Part shown: positions 29,928 to 38,395 of the stretch, one piece after another
Layout of the letters: the number at the start of each line of letters is the position of its first letter
Position numbering within the stretch: the stretch's first letter is position 1
Assembly: GCF_014203645.1 (NCBI RefSeq)
Contig: NZ_JACHJL010000013.1
Coordinates: 186,001-250,000, forward strand
Reading direction: 5' to 3'
Source: Streptomyces zagrosensis
Lineage (GTDB): Bacteria; Actinomycetota; Actinomycetes; Streptomycetales; Streptomycetaceae
Length of the DNA: 64,000 nucleotides
Made by a program: the position numbers and the translations under genes
Notes under the pieces: model-generated
What the model was told of the DNA's origin: nothing
The model's database searches: none
Seen by the model: only the letters and a program-made list of their open reading frames with translations

Positions 29928-30345
29928 GCGGGTGCCTCCCTTGAATTACGGTGCGCCCCCGCGCCCGGTACGCCCCTTCGCGCGGTACGCCTGTGCTTAC
30001 GGTGCGCCCTGCTTACGGTGCGCTCCGGCTTCGGTGCGCCCCTGCTTCGGCGCGGCTGGGCCACCGCCTCGCGGCCCCGCACGGCACACCACATGCCACA
30101 TCCGGCACACGGCCTGGCCCACGGCGCGCGGGCAGTGGTCTCTTCGGTCCTCCGTTCGACCATGCAGGCCGACCGGGTACCCCGCAAACGCACGCCTCAG
30201 CCAGCGCCGGACCACCGATCTTCCGGCATCTGCCGGCACCTCGCCCCACTGGACTGGACACCTTGCTCTCGCGAGGTCGGCATACAGGCGCGAGGGTGGG
30301 TATTCGGAGAACGTCGGTGTCCCCTGGATCAGAAAGGCCCGCGGC
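29928..30345. other. 418-bp divergent intergenic region with tandem repeats
   Basis: Separates the aldehyde dehydrogenase and phosphoketolase starts. The proximal 100 bp is a degenerate tandem array; the remainder shows no gene. The long open frame reading through it in phase with the phosphoketolase has no supported start. Confidence 0.5.
29947..30050. repeat. degenerate 16-17 bp tandem repeats
   Basis: About six units related to ACGGTGCGCCCCTGCTT, upstream of the aldehyde dehydrogenase gene on its 5' side. Possible regulatory or slippage-prone array; no known counterpart recognised. Confidence 0.55.
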
Positions 30346-32721
30346 ATGGCCACAGCCCCTCCGCACCAGTTGTCCGAGCACGACCTCGCCACGGTGGACC
30401 GGTACTGGCGGGCCGCGAACTATCTGGCTGTCGGCCAGATCTACCTCATGGACAACCCCCTCCTCGCGGAGCCGCTGAGCCTGGAGCACATCAAGCCGCG
30501 ACTACTCGGCCACTGGGGTACGACACCCGGGCTCAATCTCATTTACGCGCATCTCAACCGGGTGATCGCCGCCCGGGACCTGGACGCCATCCACATCACG
30601 GGCCCCGGGCACGGCGGCCCCGCCACCGTGGCCTGCTGCTGGCTCGATGGCAGCTACTCCGATGTGTACCGGGACGTGCCGCGGGACGGCGAGGGCATGG
30701 CCCGGCTGTTCCGACAATTTTCCTTCCCCGGCGGGGTGCCGAGCCATGTCGCGCCCGAGACACCCGGCTCCATTCATGAGGGCGGTGAACTGGGCTACTC
30801 GCTCAGCCACGCCTACGGTGCCGCGTTCGACAATCCGGACCTGGTGGTGGCCGCCATCGTCGGCGACGGCGAGGCCGAGACGGGACCGCTGGCCACCGGC
30901 TGGCACGGCAACAAGTTCCTCGACCCGGTGCACGATGGCGCGGTGCTGCCGATCCTGCACCTCAACGGCTACAAGATCGCCAACCCCACGGTGCTGGCCC
31001 GGATACCACAAGAAGAACTGGACCAGTTGCTACGCGGCTACGGGCACGACCCGGTGTACGTCAGCGGTGACGAGCCCGAGGCCGTGCACCGGGAGCTGGC
31101 CGCCGCGCTGGATGGCTGCCTCGATCGCATCGCCGCCTACCAACGCGCCGCCAGAGAGAGCGGTTCAGCTCCTGCCGAGCGGCCCCGCTGGCCCATGATC
31201 GTGCTCCGTACGCCCAAGGGCTGGACGGGCCCGAAGGAGGTGGATGGGCTCCCGGTGGAGGGCACCTGGCGCGCTCACCAGGTACCGCTGTCCGGACTGC
31301 GCGAGCATCCGGAGCACCTGGAGCAGTTGGAGAGTTGGATGCGTTCGTACCGCCCCGAAGAGCTCTTCGACGATCAAGGGCGCCCGCGCGCCGAACTGCT
31401 CAGCCATGTTCCGGTCGGAGATCGCCGGCTTGGTTCGAACCCGCACGCCAACGGCGGGCGCCTGCTGCGCTCACTCCCCCTACCCGACATCCGCCGCTAC
31501 GCCATCGAGGTCGGCAAGCCGGGAACCACACTCCACGAGCCGACCCGCGCCCTCGGCGCACTGCTACGAGATGTCATGCGGGCCACCGCCGAGCGGCGCG
31601 ACTTCCGCCTCTTCGGGCCAGACGAGACCGCCTCCAACCGCTTGCAGGACGTGTACGAGGCAAGCGGCAAGGGCTGGCAGGAGGAACTACTGCCGGTCGA
31701 TGAGCACCTGTCCCGCGATGGCCGGGTCCTGGAAATGCTCTCCGAACACAACTGCCAGGGCTGGCTTGAGGGATACCTCCTGACCGGGCGGCACGGTCTC
31801 TTCTCCTCATACGAGGCGTTCATCCACATCGTCACCTCGATGGCCAACCAACACGCCAAGTGGCTCAAGGTCTCCCGCGAGTTGCCCTGGCGCATGCCGA
31901 TCGCATCCCTCAACTACCTGCTGACCTCGCACGTCTGGCGGCAGGACCACAACGGCTTCTCCCATCAGGACCCGGGCTTCATCGACCACATGGTCAACAA
32001 AGACCCGCACACCATCCGGGTGTATCTGCCGCCGGACGCCAACTCACTGCTCGCGGTGGCCGACCACACGCTCAACACGCGGGACCTGATCAATATCGTC
32101 GCCGCCGGCAAGCAGCCGTCTTTGGACTGGCTGTCCATCGATGAAGCGGTCAACCATGTCCATCGAGGCATCAGCGTATGGGACTGGGCGAGCACCGACA
32201 CCGGGCGTGAGCCGGACGTCGTACTGGCCGCCGCCGGTGACGTCCCAACGCTGGAGGTGATGGCCGCGGTGTCGCTGCTGCGGGCGCATCTGCCCCAACT
32301 CGCGGTACGCGTGGTCAACGTCGTGGACCTCATGCGGTTGCTGCCGCCCGACGACCACCCCAACGGGCTGCCGGGTCGCGGCTTCGACGCCGTGTTCACC
32401 ACCGACAAGCCGGTGATCTTCGCGTATCACGGCTACCCCTGGTTGATCCACCGAATGACCTACCGGCGCAGCGGCCACGACAACTTCCACGTCCGCGGCT
32501 ACAAGGAAGAAGGCACCACGACCACCCCCTTCGACATGGTCGTCCGCAACGACATGGACCGCTACCGACTGGTCATGGACGTCATCGACCGGGTACCCGG
32601 GCTGGCACTGACCGCCATCGCGGTACGGCAACGCATGAAGGACAAGCGTGTGGAACACCACGCTTACATCCGGAAGTACGGCGAGGACATGCCCGAGGTG
32701 AAGGACTGGTCGTGGACGTAA
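30346..32721 (+). CDS. xfp: xylulose-5-phosphate/fructose-6-phosphate phosphoketolase
   Basis: 791 aa, full family length. Thiamine-diphosphate enzyme cleaving xylulose-5-P (and often fructose-6-P) to acetyl-phosphate. Visible motifs: YLAVGQIYLMDNPLL, HITGPGHGGPA, the TPP-binding IVGDGEAETGPLATGWHGNKFLDP, SYEAFIHIVTSMANQHAKW and the C-terminal FAYHGYPWLIHRMTYRRSGHDNFHVRGYKEEGTTTTPFDM. ATG 30346 follows AGAAAGG. No acetate kinase gene adjoins it. It would supply a carbon-conserving route from pentose phosphates to acetyl-CoA. Confidence 0.96.
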   Translation: MATAPPHQLSEHDLATVDRYWRAANYLAVGQIYLMDNPLLAEPLSLEHIKPRLLGHWGTTPGLNLIYAHLNRVIAARDLDAIHITGPGHGGPATVACCWLDGSYSDVYRDVPRDGEGMARLFRQFSFPGGVPSHVAPETPGSIHEGGELGYSLSHAYGAAFDNPDLVVAAIVGDGEAETGPLATGWHGNKFLDPVHDGAVLPILHLNGYKIANPTVLARIPQEELDQLLRGYGHDPVYVSGDEPEAVHRELAAALDGCLDRIAAYQRAARESGSAPAERPRWPMIVLRTPKGWTGPKEVDGLPVEGTWRAHQVPLSGLREHPEHLEQLESWMRSYRPEELFDDQGRPRAELLSHVPVGDRRLGSNPHANGGRLLRSLPLPDIRRYAIEVGKPGTTLHEPTRALGALLRDVMRATAERRDFRLFGPDETASNRLQDVYEASGKGWQEELLPVDEHLSRDGRVLEMLSEHNCQGWLEGYLLTGRHGLFSSYEAFIHIVTSMANQHAKWLKVSRELPWRMPIASLNYLLTSHVWRQDHNGFSHQDPGFIDHMVNKDPHTIRVYLPPDANSLLAVADHTLNTRDLINIVAAGKQPSLDWLSIDEAVNHVHRGISVWDWASTDTGREPDVVLAAAGDVPTLEVMAAVSLLRAHLPQLAVRVVNVVDLMRLLPPDDHPNGLPGRGFDAVFTTDKPVIFAYHGYPWLIHRMTYRRSGHDNFHVRGYKEEGTTTTPFDMVVRNDMDRYRLVMDVIDRVPGLALTAIAVRQRMKDKRVEHHAYIRKYGEDMPEVKDWSWT

Positions 32722-33296
32722 ACGGCATAGGAGCGCCCGATGAGCGGCCGGACGGGGCGCAGTTGCCTCCCGCGCCCGCACCGGCGCGGGCGCGGGCGCG
32801 GGCGCGGGATCGCGACGGCAGAGACGAGAGCCAGGAGGAACGCGCGGACCGCCGCTGGGTCGAGCTCCTCCAAGAGGTACGAGTCGCCCAGACGGGCGTG
32901 CAGATCCTGTTGGCGTTCTTGCTCACGGTCGCCTTCACCCCGCGCTTCCCCGGCCTGTCGGACACCAACCGAATGATCTACGTGGTGACCGTGCTGCTAG
33001 GCGCCGCGGCCACCGGCGCGCTGATCGCACCAGTGTCCATCCACCGCTTCGTCACCGGCTGGGGAGTGAAGCCGCAAACCGTCATCTGGGCCTCGCGCTG
33101 CACACTGACCGGCCTGATCCTGCTGCTGTGCACGATCGGCTCAGCGCTATTGCTGATCATGCGCGTCGTGGTCACCGACAGCGCCGCAAGTTGGCTGGTG
33201 GGCGCCGTGTTGCTCTGGTTCACCTGCTGCTGGTTCCTCCCGGCGTACGTGCTGCGCCGCGGGGGCCGAGGCGCCTCGGCCGAACGCGACCGGTAG
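32712..33296 (+). CDS. small membrane protein, DUF6328-like
   Basis: 194 aa. An acidic/arginine-rich cytoplasmic N-terminus with an ARARARAR run precedes RRWVELLQEVRVAQTGVQILLAFLLTVAFTPRF and four predicted membrane helices (about residues 62-80, 88-108, 127-149, 160-182). The N-terminal motif followed by four helices is typical of the actinobacterial DUF6328 family, of unknown function. GTG start at 32712 overlaps the last codons of the phosphoketolase gene, so translation is coupled. Confidence 0.78.
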   Translation: MDVNGIGAPDERPDGAQLPPAPAPARARARARDRDGRDESQEERADRRWVELLQEVRVAQTGVQILLAFLLTVAFTPRFPGLSDTNRMIYVVTVLLGAAATGALIAPVSIHRFVTGWGVKPQTVIWASRCTLTGLILLLCTIGSALLLIMRVVVTDSAASWLVGAVLLWFTCCWFLPAYVLRRGGRGASAERDR

Positions 33297-33516
33297 GGGT
33301 TGCCGGGGCTAGGTAGGTGCGCCGGGAGCGAACCCGGGTGGGAGCGGACGTGGCGGACGCACGGCGGCGAGTGCGAACAACTTTGTTGCGGGGCACCGAG
33401 GTTGAGGCCAAGAGGTGATCAATCACTGCCACCGACCCCTTGGCGTCGGTCATCTGATGGCCGCCCGATCACCCATCGTCCTGTACGGCAGCTGAGCGTG
33501 CCCCTACCGCGAACGA

Positions 33517-33550
33517 GCCCCGCCACTCCCCAACGAGGGAGAGGCGGGGC
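33517..33550. terminator. strong hairpin after the first DUF397 gene
   Basis: Perfect 8-bp arms GCCCCGCC (33517-33524) and GGCGGGGC (33543-33550), with CTCCC/GGGAG pairing inside, just downstream of the minus-strand DUF397 gene. It is duplicated at 33938-33976. Confidence 0.75.
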
Positions 33551-33567
33551 CGCTTTACGTTGGCAGG

Positions 33568-33768
33568 TCAGGCCCCGAGCTCGCCCGCCTTAACCCCGGC
33601 GACGAAGGCCGACCAGGCCGACGCGTCGAAGGAGAGAGCCGGGCCGTGCGGGTCCTTACTGTCACGGACGGGCACGATGCCGCGCGGGGCGAGGTTGGCG
33701 GCGACCTCAACGCACTGGCCACCGTTATCGCTGTAGCTGGACTTGACCCAGCAAGGTTCGATCGCCAT
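33568..33768 (-). CDS. DUF397 protein, copy 1
   Basis: 66 aa DUF397 domain: CWVKSSYSDNGGQCVEVAANLAPRGIVPVRDSKDPHGPALSFDASAWSAFVAGVKAG. These small proteins accompany XRE-DUF5753 regulators in streptomycetes and are thought to form a partner or toxin-antitoxin-like pair with them. It differs from copy 2 by only a handful of residues. Upstream of its ATG is not a regulator but a broken remnant of one (33769-33850), so copy 1 arose by tandem duplication. Confidence 0.9.
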   Translation of the reverse strand: MAIEPCWVKSSYSDNGGQCVEVAANLAPRGIVPVRDSKDPHGPALSFDASAWSAFVAGVKAGELGA

Positions 33769-33850
33769 AGGGTGCCCCTTCGTATATTGATCACAGCCAC
33801 GGATTCAGACCTGCGGCGGTGCTACGGGCTGTAGTTGATGGTAGACGGAG
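33769..33850 (-). pseudogene. remnant of the 3' end of an XRE-DUF5753 regulator gene
   Basis: Read on the minus strand, TACCATCAACTACAGCCC and the following codons align with TACCATCAGCTACAGGCC at the 3' end of the intact regulator gene (YHQLQAEAL...RQLRKG). The remnant carries an in-frame stop and ends directly at the DUF397 ATG. It marks the upstream edge of the duplicated block. Confidence 0.7.
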
Positions 33851-33937
33851 GGGCGCGAGAACACGCCGAAACCGGCTCAACGAACCCGAGCACAGATTGC
33901 CCGAGCGGTGCGCTCCCACACCTGCCGTAGACAGCGA

Positions 33938-33976
33938 AACGCCCCGCCACATCCCAATGAGGAAGGGCGGGGCGTT
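33938..33976. terminator. hairpin after the second DUF397 gene
   Basis: Eleven-bp arms AACGCCCCGCC (33938-33948) and GGCGGGGCGTT (33966-33976). On the plus strand the distal arm runs into TTTT; on the minus strand, the direction of the DUF397 gene, it ends in TTT. Confidence 0.8.
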
Positions 33977-33989
33977 TTACGTAGCCAGG

Positions 33990-34193
33990 TCAGGCCCCGA
34001 GCTCGCCCGCCTTAACCCCGGCAACGAAGGCCGACCAGGCCGAGGCGTCGAAGGAGAGGGCCGGGCCGTGCGGGTCCTTACTGTCACGCACCGGCACGAT
34101 GCCATGCGAAGCAAGATTGGCGGCGACCTCAACGCACTGGCCGCCATTTTGACTGTACGAGGACTTGATCCAGCAGGGGTTTTCGGTCGTCAC
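33990..34193 (-). CDS. DUF397 protein, copy 2
   Basis: 67 aa DUF397 protein (CWIKSSYSQNGGQCVEVAANLASHGIVPVRDSKD). GTG start 34193 overlaps the stop of the XRE-DUF5753 gene as GTGA, the usual translationally coupled pair. See copy 1 for the duplicated partner. Confidence 0.92.
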   Translation of the reverse strand: MTTENPCWIKSSYSQNGGQCVEVAANLASHGIVPVRDSKDPHGPALSFDASAWSAFVAGVKAGELGA

Positions 34194-35017
34194 GGAATGC
34201 CCTTTCGTAACTGACGGATCATGGTCACGGACGATGCCTGGGTGAGTGCCTCGGCCTGTAGCTGATGGTAGGCCGTCAGTATGGGAAGTACGAACGTGGT
34301 TTCCCGTTCGAGGTCTCCCCGATGTGCGGACTCCGCGTAGGACATGAGTGAGCGATCCGGCATGGTCAGTACCGTGATCGGCAGGCTGAACGGTCGGCGA
34401 GCCCCCATGTCGAACGGAGCGACCTGGAGCACGGTGTTCGGCTGCTCCGCGAACTCGACCAACCGTTCCAACTGAGCACCCATCACGTCCGGCCCGCCGA
34501 TGGGGCAACGGATGCAGCTCTCATCCAGCACCACCAGCAGCAAGGGTGTAGGTGTACGGGCAAGCGCCCCTTGCCGCTCGGCGGCGAGCGAGACGAGCTC
34601 GCCCGCCTGGTCAGACGTGATCGCCCCCCGCTTGGCGGCGCTTTCGGCGAGAACAGACGCGTACTCCGGGGTCTGCAACAGACCCGGTACGACGCCCACC
34701 TCATACAGCCGGATCTCGGCTGCCCGACCCTCACAGCTGACGTACTCCGGAAACCCCTCCAGCAAGCTGCCCTGCCGAATCTCGCGCGCCTCACGCTCGA
34801 AGGCGTCCCCGGTTCCCAGCGCGACGTCAATGCTCCGCGCAAAGCGGCGAGTTGGAGATTTCCGACCAGTTTCAATCGCCGATACGTGCTTGCCCGAGTA
34901 CTTCAATCGTTCGCCGAGTTCTTCCTGCGTCCAACCACGCTTTTCCCGCAAGCTGCGCAACTTGGCCCCAAGGGCTGCTTGTGGCGAGCTGTCCGGGTTC
35001 AAATCCTTGCGATTCAA
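34190..35017 (-). CDS. XRE-family regulator with DUF5753 domain
   Basis: 275 aa. Helix-turn-helix near residues 16-62 (LGAKLRSLREKRGWTQEELGERLKYSGKHVSAIETGRKSPT), then the DUF5753 sensor region beginning EIRLYEVGVVPGLLQTPEYASVL. Paired with the downstream DUF397 gene. One TTA codon at 34208-34210 may make expression bldA-dependent. The 169-bp gap to the divergent hypothetical operon likely contains its operator. Confidence 0.92.
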   Translation of the reverse strand: MNRKDLNPDSSPQAALGAKLRSLREKRGWTQEELGERLKYSGKHVSAIETGRKSPTRRFARSIDVALGTGDAFEREAREIRQGSLLEGFPEYVSCEGRAAEIRLYEVGVVPGLLQTPEYASVLAESAAKRGAITSDQAGELVSLAAERQGALARTPTPLLLVVLDESCIRCPIGGPDVMGAQLERLVEFAEQPNTVLQVAPFDMGARRPFSLPITVLTMPDRSLMSYAESAHRGDLERETTFVLPILTAYHQLQAEALTQASSVTMIRQLRKGIP

Positions 35018-35186
35018 CGGGCGACCACCAAGTCTGCGTTCCGTTCCAGCACGTTGAAGACGCTCCGAGTCTAGGGGACCGTCAGTGCTCCCGGTAGCGG
35101 TTCAGCTACAGAGAGGAACGGACTGTGTCCCGGAAACACGCTCCCCCCATGCCTGTCATCCCCAACGACCACCAGGGGCCACGCCG

Positions 35187-35906
35187 ATGACCGAGCGCCC
35201 CGACCACTGGCCCCCCGCACCCGAACATGCCGATACCAAGTTGGCCCAACTCCTGGCGCTCAATGATCAATTGGCGACCGATGTGCCCTTGGTGGAGGAC
35301 GCCGCCACCGAGCCCGCTGCTCAGCCATGCACCACGTGCCGGGCGGTGGCCATCGTCCGGGACCGTGCCCGGGCGCTCCGGAATTGGCCGCAGTACCGAC
35401 AAGCCGTGGAGACGCTGCACCAGCATCGGGGCGCGGGGCACCAGCACGTGAACAGCGGGCGCCCCGTGATCAGTACCGGGAAGCGGAGTCTGGTGCTGAC
35501 CGGACAGCACACCGTACGAACGGTCCAGGGGACGGTGTTGCGGTTCTTCCTCGCCGACACCGGCTCCGCTAGCAACGCCAGCACTGACGCCAGCACTGAC
35601 ACCGCTACCGACGCCGACACGAGCCGGTCCGAGCCCGCGTGCAGGTGGAAACCCGCAACGGATATCGACTTCCAACACGCCTACGAGAACGCGCTGTTCG
35701 ACCCGAAGGCGCTAGCGGACGGCGAGCTGCGCAGCAACACCCACCGCATCCAACTCCCGCTAGACGCGCTGGCCGGGGCGGGCGGGTTCTTCTGGTCGGA
35801 CGGCGCGGATGGCGCCGGGATCATGACCACCAACGGCGCGTCGCCCAGCGAGTGCGGACTCGACCACCTCGCGGACATCCCCGCAGACCCGAACGACGCG
35901 CCATGA
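35187..35906 (+). CDS. hypothetical protein, 239 aa
   Basis: No recognised domain. A possible metal pair CTTC lies near residue 49 (PCTTCRAVAIVRDRARAL), a tandem Asp/Thr/Ala run (NASTDASTDTATDADTS) occupies the middle, and the C-terminus LPLDALAGAGGFFWSDGADGAGIMTTNG appears folded. ATG 35187 has GGGG upstream. First of three co-oriented genes divergent from the XRE-DUF5753/DUF397 pair, so probably under its control. Confidence 0.6.
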   Translation: MTERPDHWPPAPEHADTKLAQLLALNDQLATDVPLVEDAATEPAAQPCTTCRAVAIVRDRARALRNWPQYRQAVETLHQHRGAGHQHVNSGRPVISTGKRSLVLTGQHTVRTVQGTVLRFFLADTGSASNASTDASTDTATDADTSRSEPACRWKPATDIDFQHAYENALFDPKALADGELRSNTHRIQLPLDALAGAGGFFWSDGADGAGIMTTNGASPSECGLDHLADIPADPNDAP

Positions 35907-36337
35907 GCGCCCGCCAACTTCGCGTAGCCCTGCTGGTCTGGAAGCCACGCGACCCCCACGCGCCAGGCGATGTGTCCGGCGGTCTGCCGCAGGTCCTCCT
36001 CGTGCATGACGGGGCGCCGCCGTGGCACATGCCCAGCGTCATTCTGCGTCCGGGCGAGTTGTTGCTGTGCGCAGCCGAGCGTGCTGCGTACGCGCTCGGG
36101 CTGGTGCTGCCGCACCGCCATCGCGTCCTGGCCACGGATCTTCGCCACCCCCGGCGCATGACGTTGGTCGTGGACGGCGGATGGACCTCGGGCACCGACG
36201 CGCAGGTAGCAGCCGGTGAACTCAGCCCCTGCCACTGCCACCCCACCTTCCACCGCCGACGCTGGGCCGCAAGCGAGGGCCTCGACGACGTGATGACGCG
36301 CGCCCTGCACGCCGCGCTCACCACCCCACCAACGTAA
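35903..36337 (+). CDS. hypothetical protein, possibly a degenerate Nudix-fold protein
   Basis: 144 aa, ATG overlapping the previous stop (ATGA). The stretch QVLLVHDGAPPWHMPSVILRPGELLLCAAERAAYALGL aligns by eye with the Nudix segment W.LPGG...GE....A..RE..EE.GL, but the catalytic Glu residues are missing, so any hydrolase activity is doubtful. A C-terminal CHCH motif (LSPCHCHPTFHRRRW) could bind metal. Confidence 0.55.
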   Translation: MSARQLRVALLVWKPRDPHAPGDVSGGLPQVLLVHDGAPPWHMPSVILRPGELLLCAAERAAYALGLVLPHRHRVLATDLRHPRRMTLVVDGGWTSGTDAQVAAGELSPCHCHPTFHRRRWAASEGLDDVMTRALHAALTTPPT

Positions 36338-36349
36338 GGAAACCCGCCG

Positions 36350-36718
36350 ATGATCCCCTTACCGCGCCACTGGAAGACCCACACCCACGGCTACGCCGCG
36401 TTCTGCCTCGGAGACGGCGACGAATGCGAGGCCGAGGCAGACGAGAGGCTCACCATCGCCGAAGTAGACGTATGGATGGCCACCCACCGAGCCCACAGCG
36501 GACACGCCCGCTTCCACGTCTCCGCCTTCGGCACCGCCGACCTCTGCGAAAACCAACCGCCACTTCTCCTCCCCACTGCCACCCCCGCCCTGCGACTCCT
36601 CGCCACCACCGCCCTCACCCGCATCAACCACCTCTGGACCCGCCACTACACACACGCCCTCACCCGCCTGAACAAGCAGGCACCACGCCCCACAGAGAGC
36701 CGGCGATCCCACACGTAG
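36350..36718 (+). CDS. hypothetical protein, 122 aa
   Basis: Small acidic/His-rich protein (GYAAFCLGDGDECEAEADERLTIAEVDVWMATHRAHSGHARFHVS). AAGGA precedes the ATG and the gene begins 12 bp after the preceding stop, so it belongs to the same operon. No known family recognised; the AEVDVWMATH-HSGHARF pattern recurs in small streptomycete accessory proteins. Confidence 0.6.
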   Translation: MIPLPRHWKTHTHGYAAFCLGDGDECEAEADERLTIAEVDVWMATHRAHSGHARFHVSAFGTADLCENQPPLLLPTATPALRLLATTALTRINHLWTRHYTHALTRLNKQAPRPTESRRSHT

Positions 36719-36737
36719 TGAACGTCACCAAGCGCGC

Positions 36738-36779
36738 GCCCAGCCGGGCACCCGACTCATAGCGGGTGCCCAGCTGGGC
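36738..36779. terminator. 17-bp hairpin after the hypothetical operon
   Basis: Arms 36738-36754 and 36763-36779 (GCCCAGCCGGGCACCCG against CGGGTGCCCAGCTGGGC) pair over 17 bp with a single wobble around an 8-base loop. It lies 20 bp after the last gene of the operon. Confidence 0.85.
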
Positions 36780-37177
36780 ACTTCACCAACGGCCTGGGCC
36801 CCGTGAACGACTGGATCGGCTCTCACCAGTGGGGGACAGCCTCCTCCGTATGCGCCGCGGGCAGTTGGCTCACCTGACCAAGCACCACACTTCGACGGCC
36901 CGCTGCGCCATACCGACGGGGTCACACGGCGGCCCGGCTGGGGCACCTCCCTGGCCGGGCCGGTCGCAATCCGCACCGTGGTCCGACCGCGGAGCCTCTA
37001 CAAAAACCCATTGGCGCACCATGGCGACCGCTGCTACCTTCCCGGGAGGCCGTGCGAGAGAACGAGGAGGTGGTACCCGTGAACGCAGTATCGACATGGG
37101 TGCTTCCCTCCGGGGTCACGGTCGGGCGATAGGTCGTCCGGGAGCGCCGTTTCAGAGCACTTCCGAAAGGCACGACC
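36780..37177. other. about 400-bp leader/intergenic region before the hydrolase gene
   Basis: No full gene is supported. It contains one short ORF with an excellent ribosome binding site (37079-37132, listed separately) that ends 45 bp before the hydrolase start. Confidence 0.5.
37079..37132 (+). CDS. candidate 17-aa leader peptide
   Basis: A perfect AGGAGG lies 8 bp before a GTG at 37079, which opens a 17-codon frame reading (f)MNAVSTWVLPSGVTVGR and ending in TAG. Position upstream of the alpha/beta hydrolase gene suggests a leader ORF. It could be chance; no Cys-, Trp- or His-run typical of attenuators. Confidence 0.3.
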   Translation: MNAVSTWVLPSGVTVGR

Positions 37178-37903
37178 ATGCAATTCACTTCCGAGCAGCG
37201 CCTCGACGACGGCGTCCGGGAACGCGAATTCACCCTCGGCGACATTCCCGGAACCCTGTGGACGCCCGCATCCGCCGCACCGGTTCCGCTGATCCTTATG
37301 GCCCACAACAACGGCCTGCCCAAGGCGGACCCCCGTCTGATGGCCCGGGCCCGGCGCACCGCGGCGTACGGCTATGCGGTGGCGACCATCGACGCTCCCG
37401 GGTGTGGTGAGCGGCCCCGTTCCGCTGCCGACGAGCAGGCGCGGGCCGATCTTCGCCGGGCGATGCAAGCCGGTGAGCCGGTAGATGAAATCTTTGAGTC
37501 CCTCATCGGCCCGCTGGTCGAAAAGGCGGTCCCGGACTGGCGAACCGCTCTGGATGCCCTTCTTGAGCTGCCCGAGATCGGCGGCCCGGTCGGGTACTCC
37601 GGGGGATGGGCCGCCCTCGGCATTCGACTGGCGGTGGTCGAGCCGCGCATCGTCGCCGCCAGTTTCTTCGCCGGGGGGTACGTGCCTCGCGCCCAGCGTG
37701 AGGAGGCTCGGCAGATCAGCATTCCGCTGCTGTTCCTGTTGCAGTGGGACGACGAAGGGAACCCGCGGCAACGGGCCCTGGATCTCTTCGATGCCTTCGG
37801 CAGCAAGGAGAAGACGCTGCACGCCAATTTGGGCGGGCACACCGGCACCCCGTGGTTCGAACTGGAGGACGGCTGCCGGTTCTTGGACCGACACCTGAAG
37901 TGA
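37178..37903 (+). CDS. alpha/beta hydrolase, dienelactone hydrolase-like
   Basis: 241 aa. Nucleophile elbow GYSGGWAALG (G-x-S-G-G), oxyanion start PLILMAHNNGLPK, and a late ANLGGHTGTPWFE supplying the catalytic His. Asp is likely in LFLLQWDDEGNPR. An esterase or lactonase; substrate unknown. Confidence 0.8.
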   Translation: MQFTSEQRLDDGVREREFTLGDIPGTLWTPASAAPVPLILMAHNNGLPKADPRLMARARRTAAYGYAVATIDAPGCGERPRSAADEQARADLRRAMQAGEPVDEIFESLIGPLVEKAVPDWRTALDALLELPEIGGPVGYSGGWAALGIRLAVVEPRIVAASFFAGGYVPRAQREEARQISIPLLFLLQWDDEGNPRQRALDLFDAFGSKEKTLHANLGGHTGTPWFELEDGCRFLDRHLK

Positions 37904-38180
37904 GACCGGGCCGTCAGGTCGGCGTCAGGCGCTAGGCGGTGCGGTGGCCGGGCAGCGGTTCGTCCACCGTGCGCCGCGGCGTGCGCCCCGGTAGCGGCAA
38001 GCCCGCACGCACGGCGTGGAGGTGCTGATGTGGCTCGGGCGTATGGGACTGACCCGCAGCACCGTCGAGCCCCGCGCGCCTGTCCCCTGCTGGGGTGGGA
38101 CGGATTTTCGCCGTTCCGCTGACAGGATGACACCCCGTGTCCATGCTGGTGAGACTGTGTCCGCCGTGAAGGGAGAACCC

Positions 38181-38390
38181 ATGGCAAGGCGCTTGAAGAT
38201 GCTCGGCACCACCAGTGAGGACAACGACTGCCCCACACTGTACGAGGACCTGGACACGGGAGAGATCATCGCCCAGGGCGACAAAGTGACCGACCCTGAC
38301 GACCTAGCCCAGCTCGCTAACGTCAAAGAACGGGAAACGTTCGTCGTGCTCCCGCGTGAGCTTCTGGTGCGTTTCGCACCGAAGGAGTGA
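38181..38390 (+). CDS. hypothetical protein, 69 aa, of a DUF6879/XRE module
   Basis: MARRLKMLGTTSEDNDCPTLYEDL with a C-terminal REL-LVRFAPKE; no domain known. GGGAG lies 5 bp before ATG. It is followed 5 bp later by the DUF6879 gene and then the XRE regulator, a three-gene module common in streptomycetes. Confidence 0.7.
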   Translation: MARRLKMLGTTSEDNDCPTLYEDLDTGEIIAQGDKVTDPDDLAQLANVKERETFVVLPRELLVRFAPKE

Positions 38391-38395
38391 CCGGA

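Larger units (their letters stand above)
33517..34275. repeat. tandem duplication of terminator, DUF397 gene and regulator 3' end
   Basis: The block 33517-33850 (hairpin, DUF397, regulator tail) recurs at 33938-34275 with an offset of about 421-425 bp. The DUF397 part is nearly identical and the regulator tail more diverged, suggesting selection or gene conversion on DUF397. Confidence 0.7.

Noticed and set aside
29815..30345. 177-codon N-terminal extension of the phosphoketolase
   Set aside because: Covers the repeat-rich promoter; phosphoketolases start near MATAPPHQLSEHDL and AGAAAGG precedes that ATG.
33517..34275. Insertion-sequence-mediated origin of the DUF397 repeat
   Set aside because: No transposase, terminal inverted repeats or target duplications were seen; simple tandem duplication suffices.
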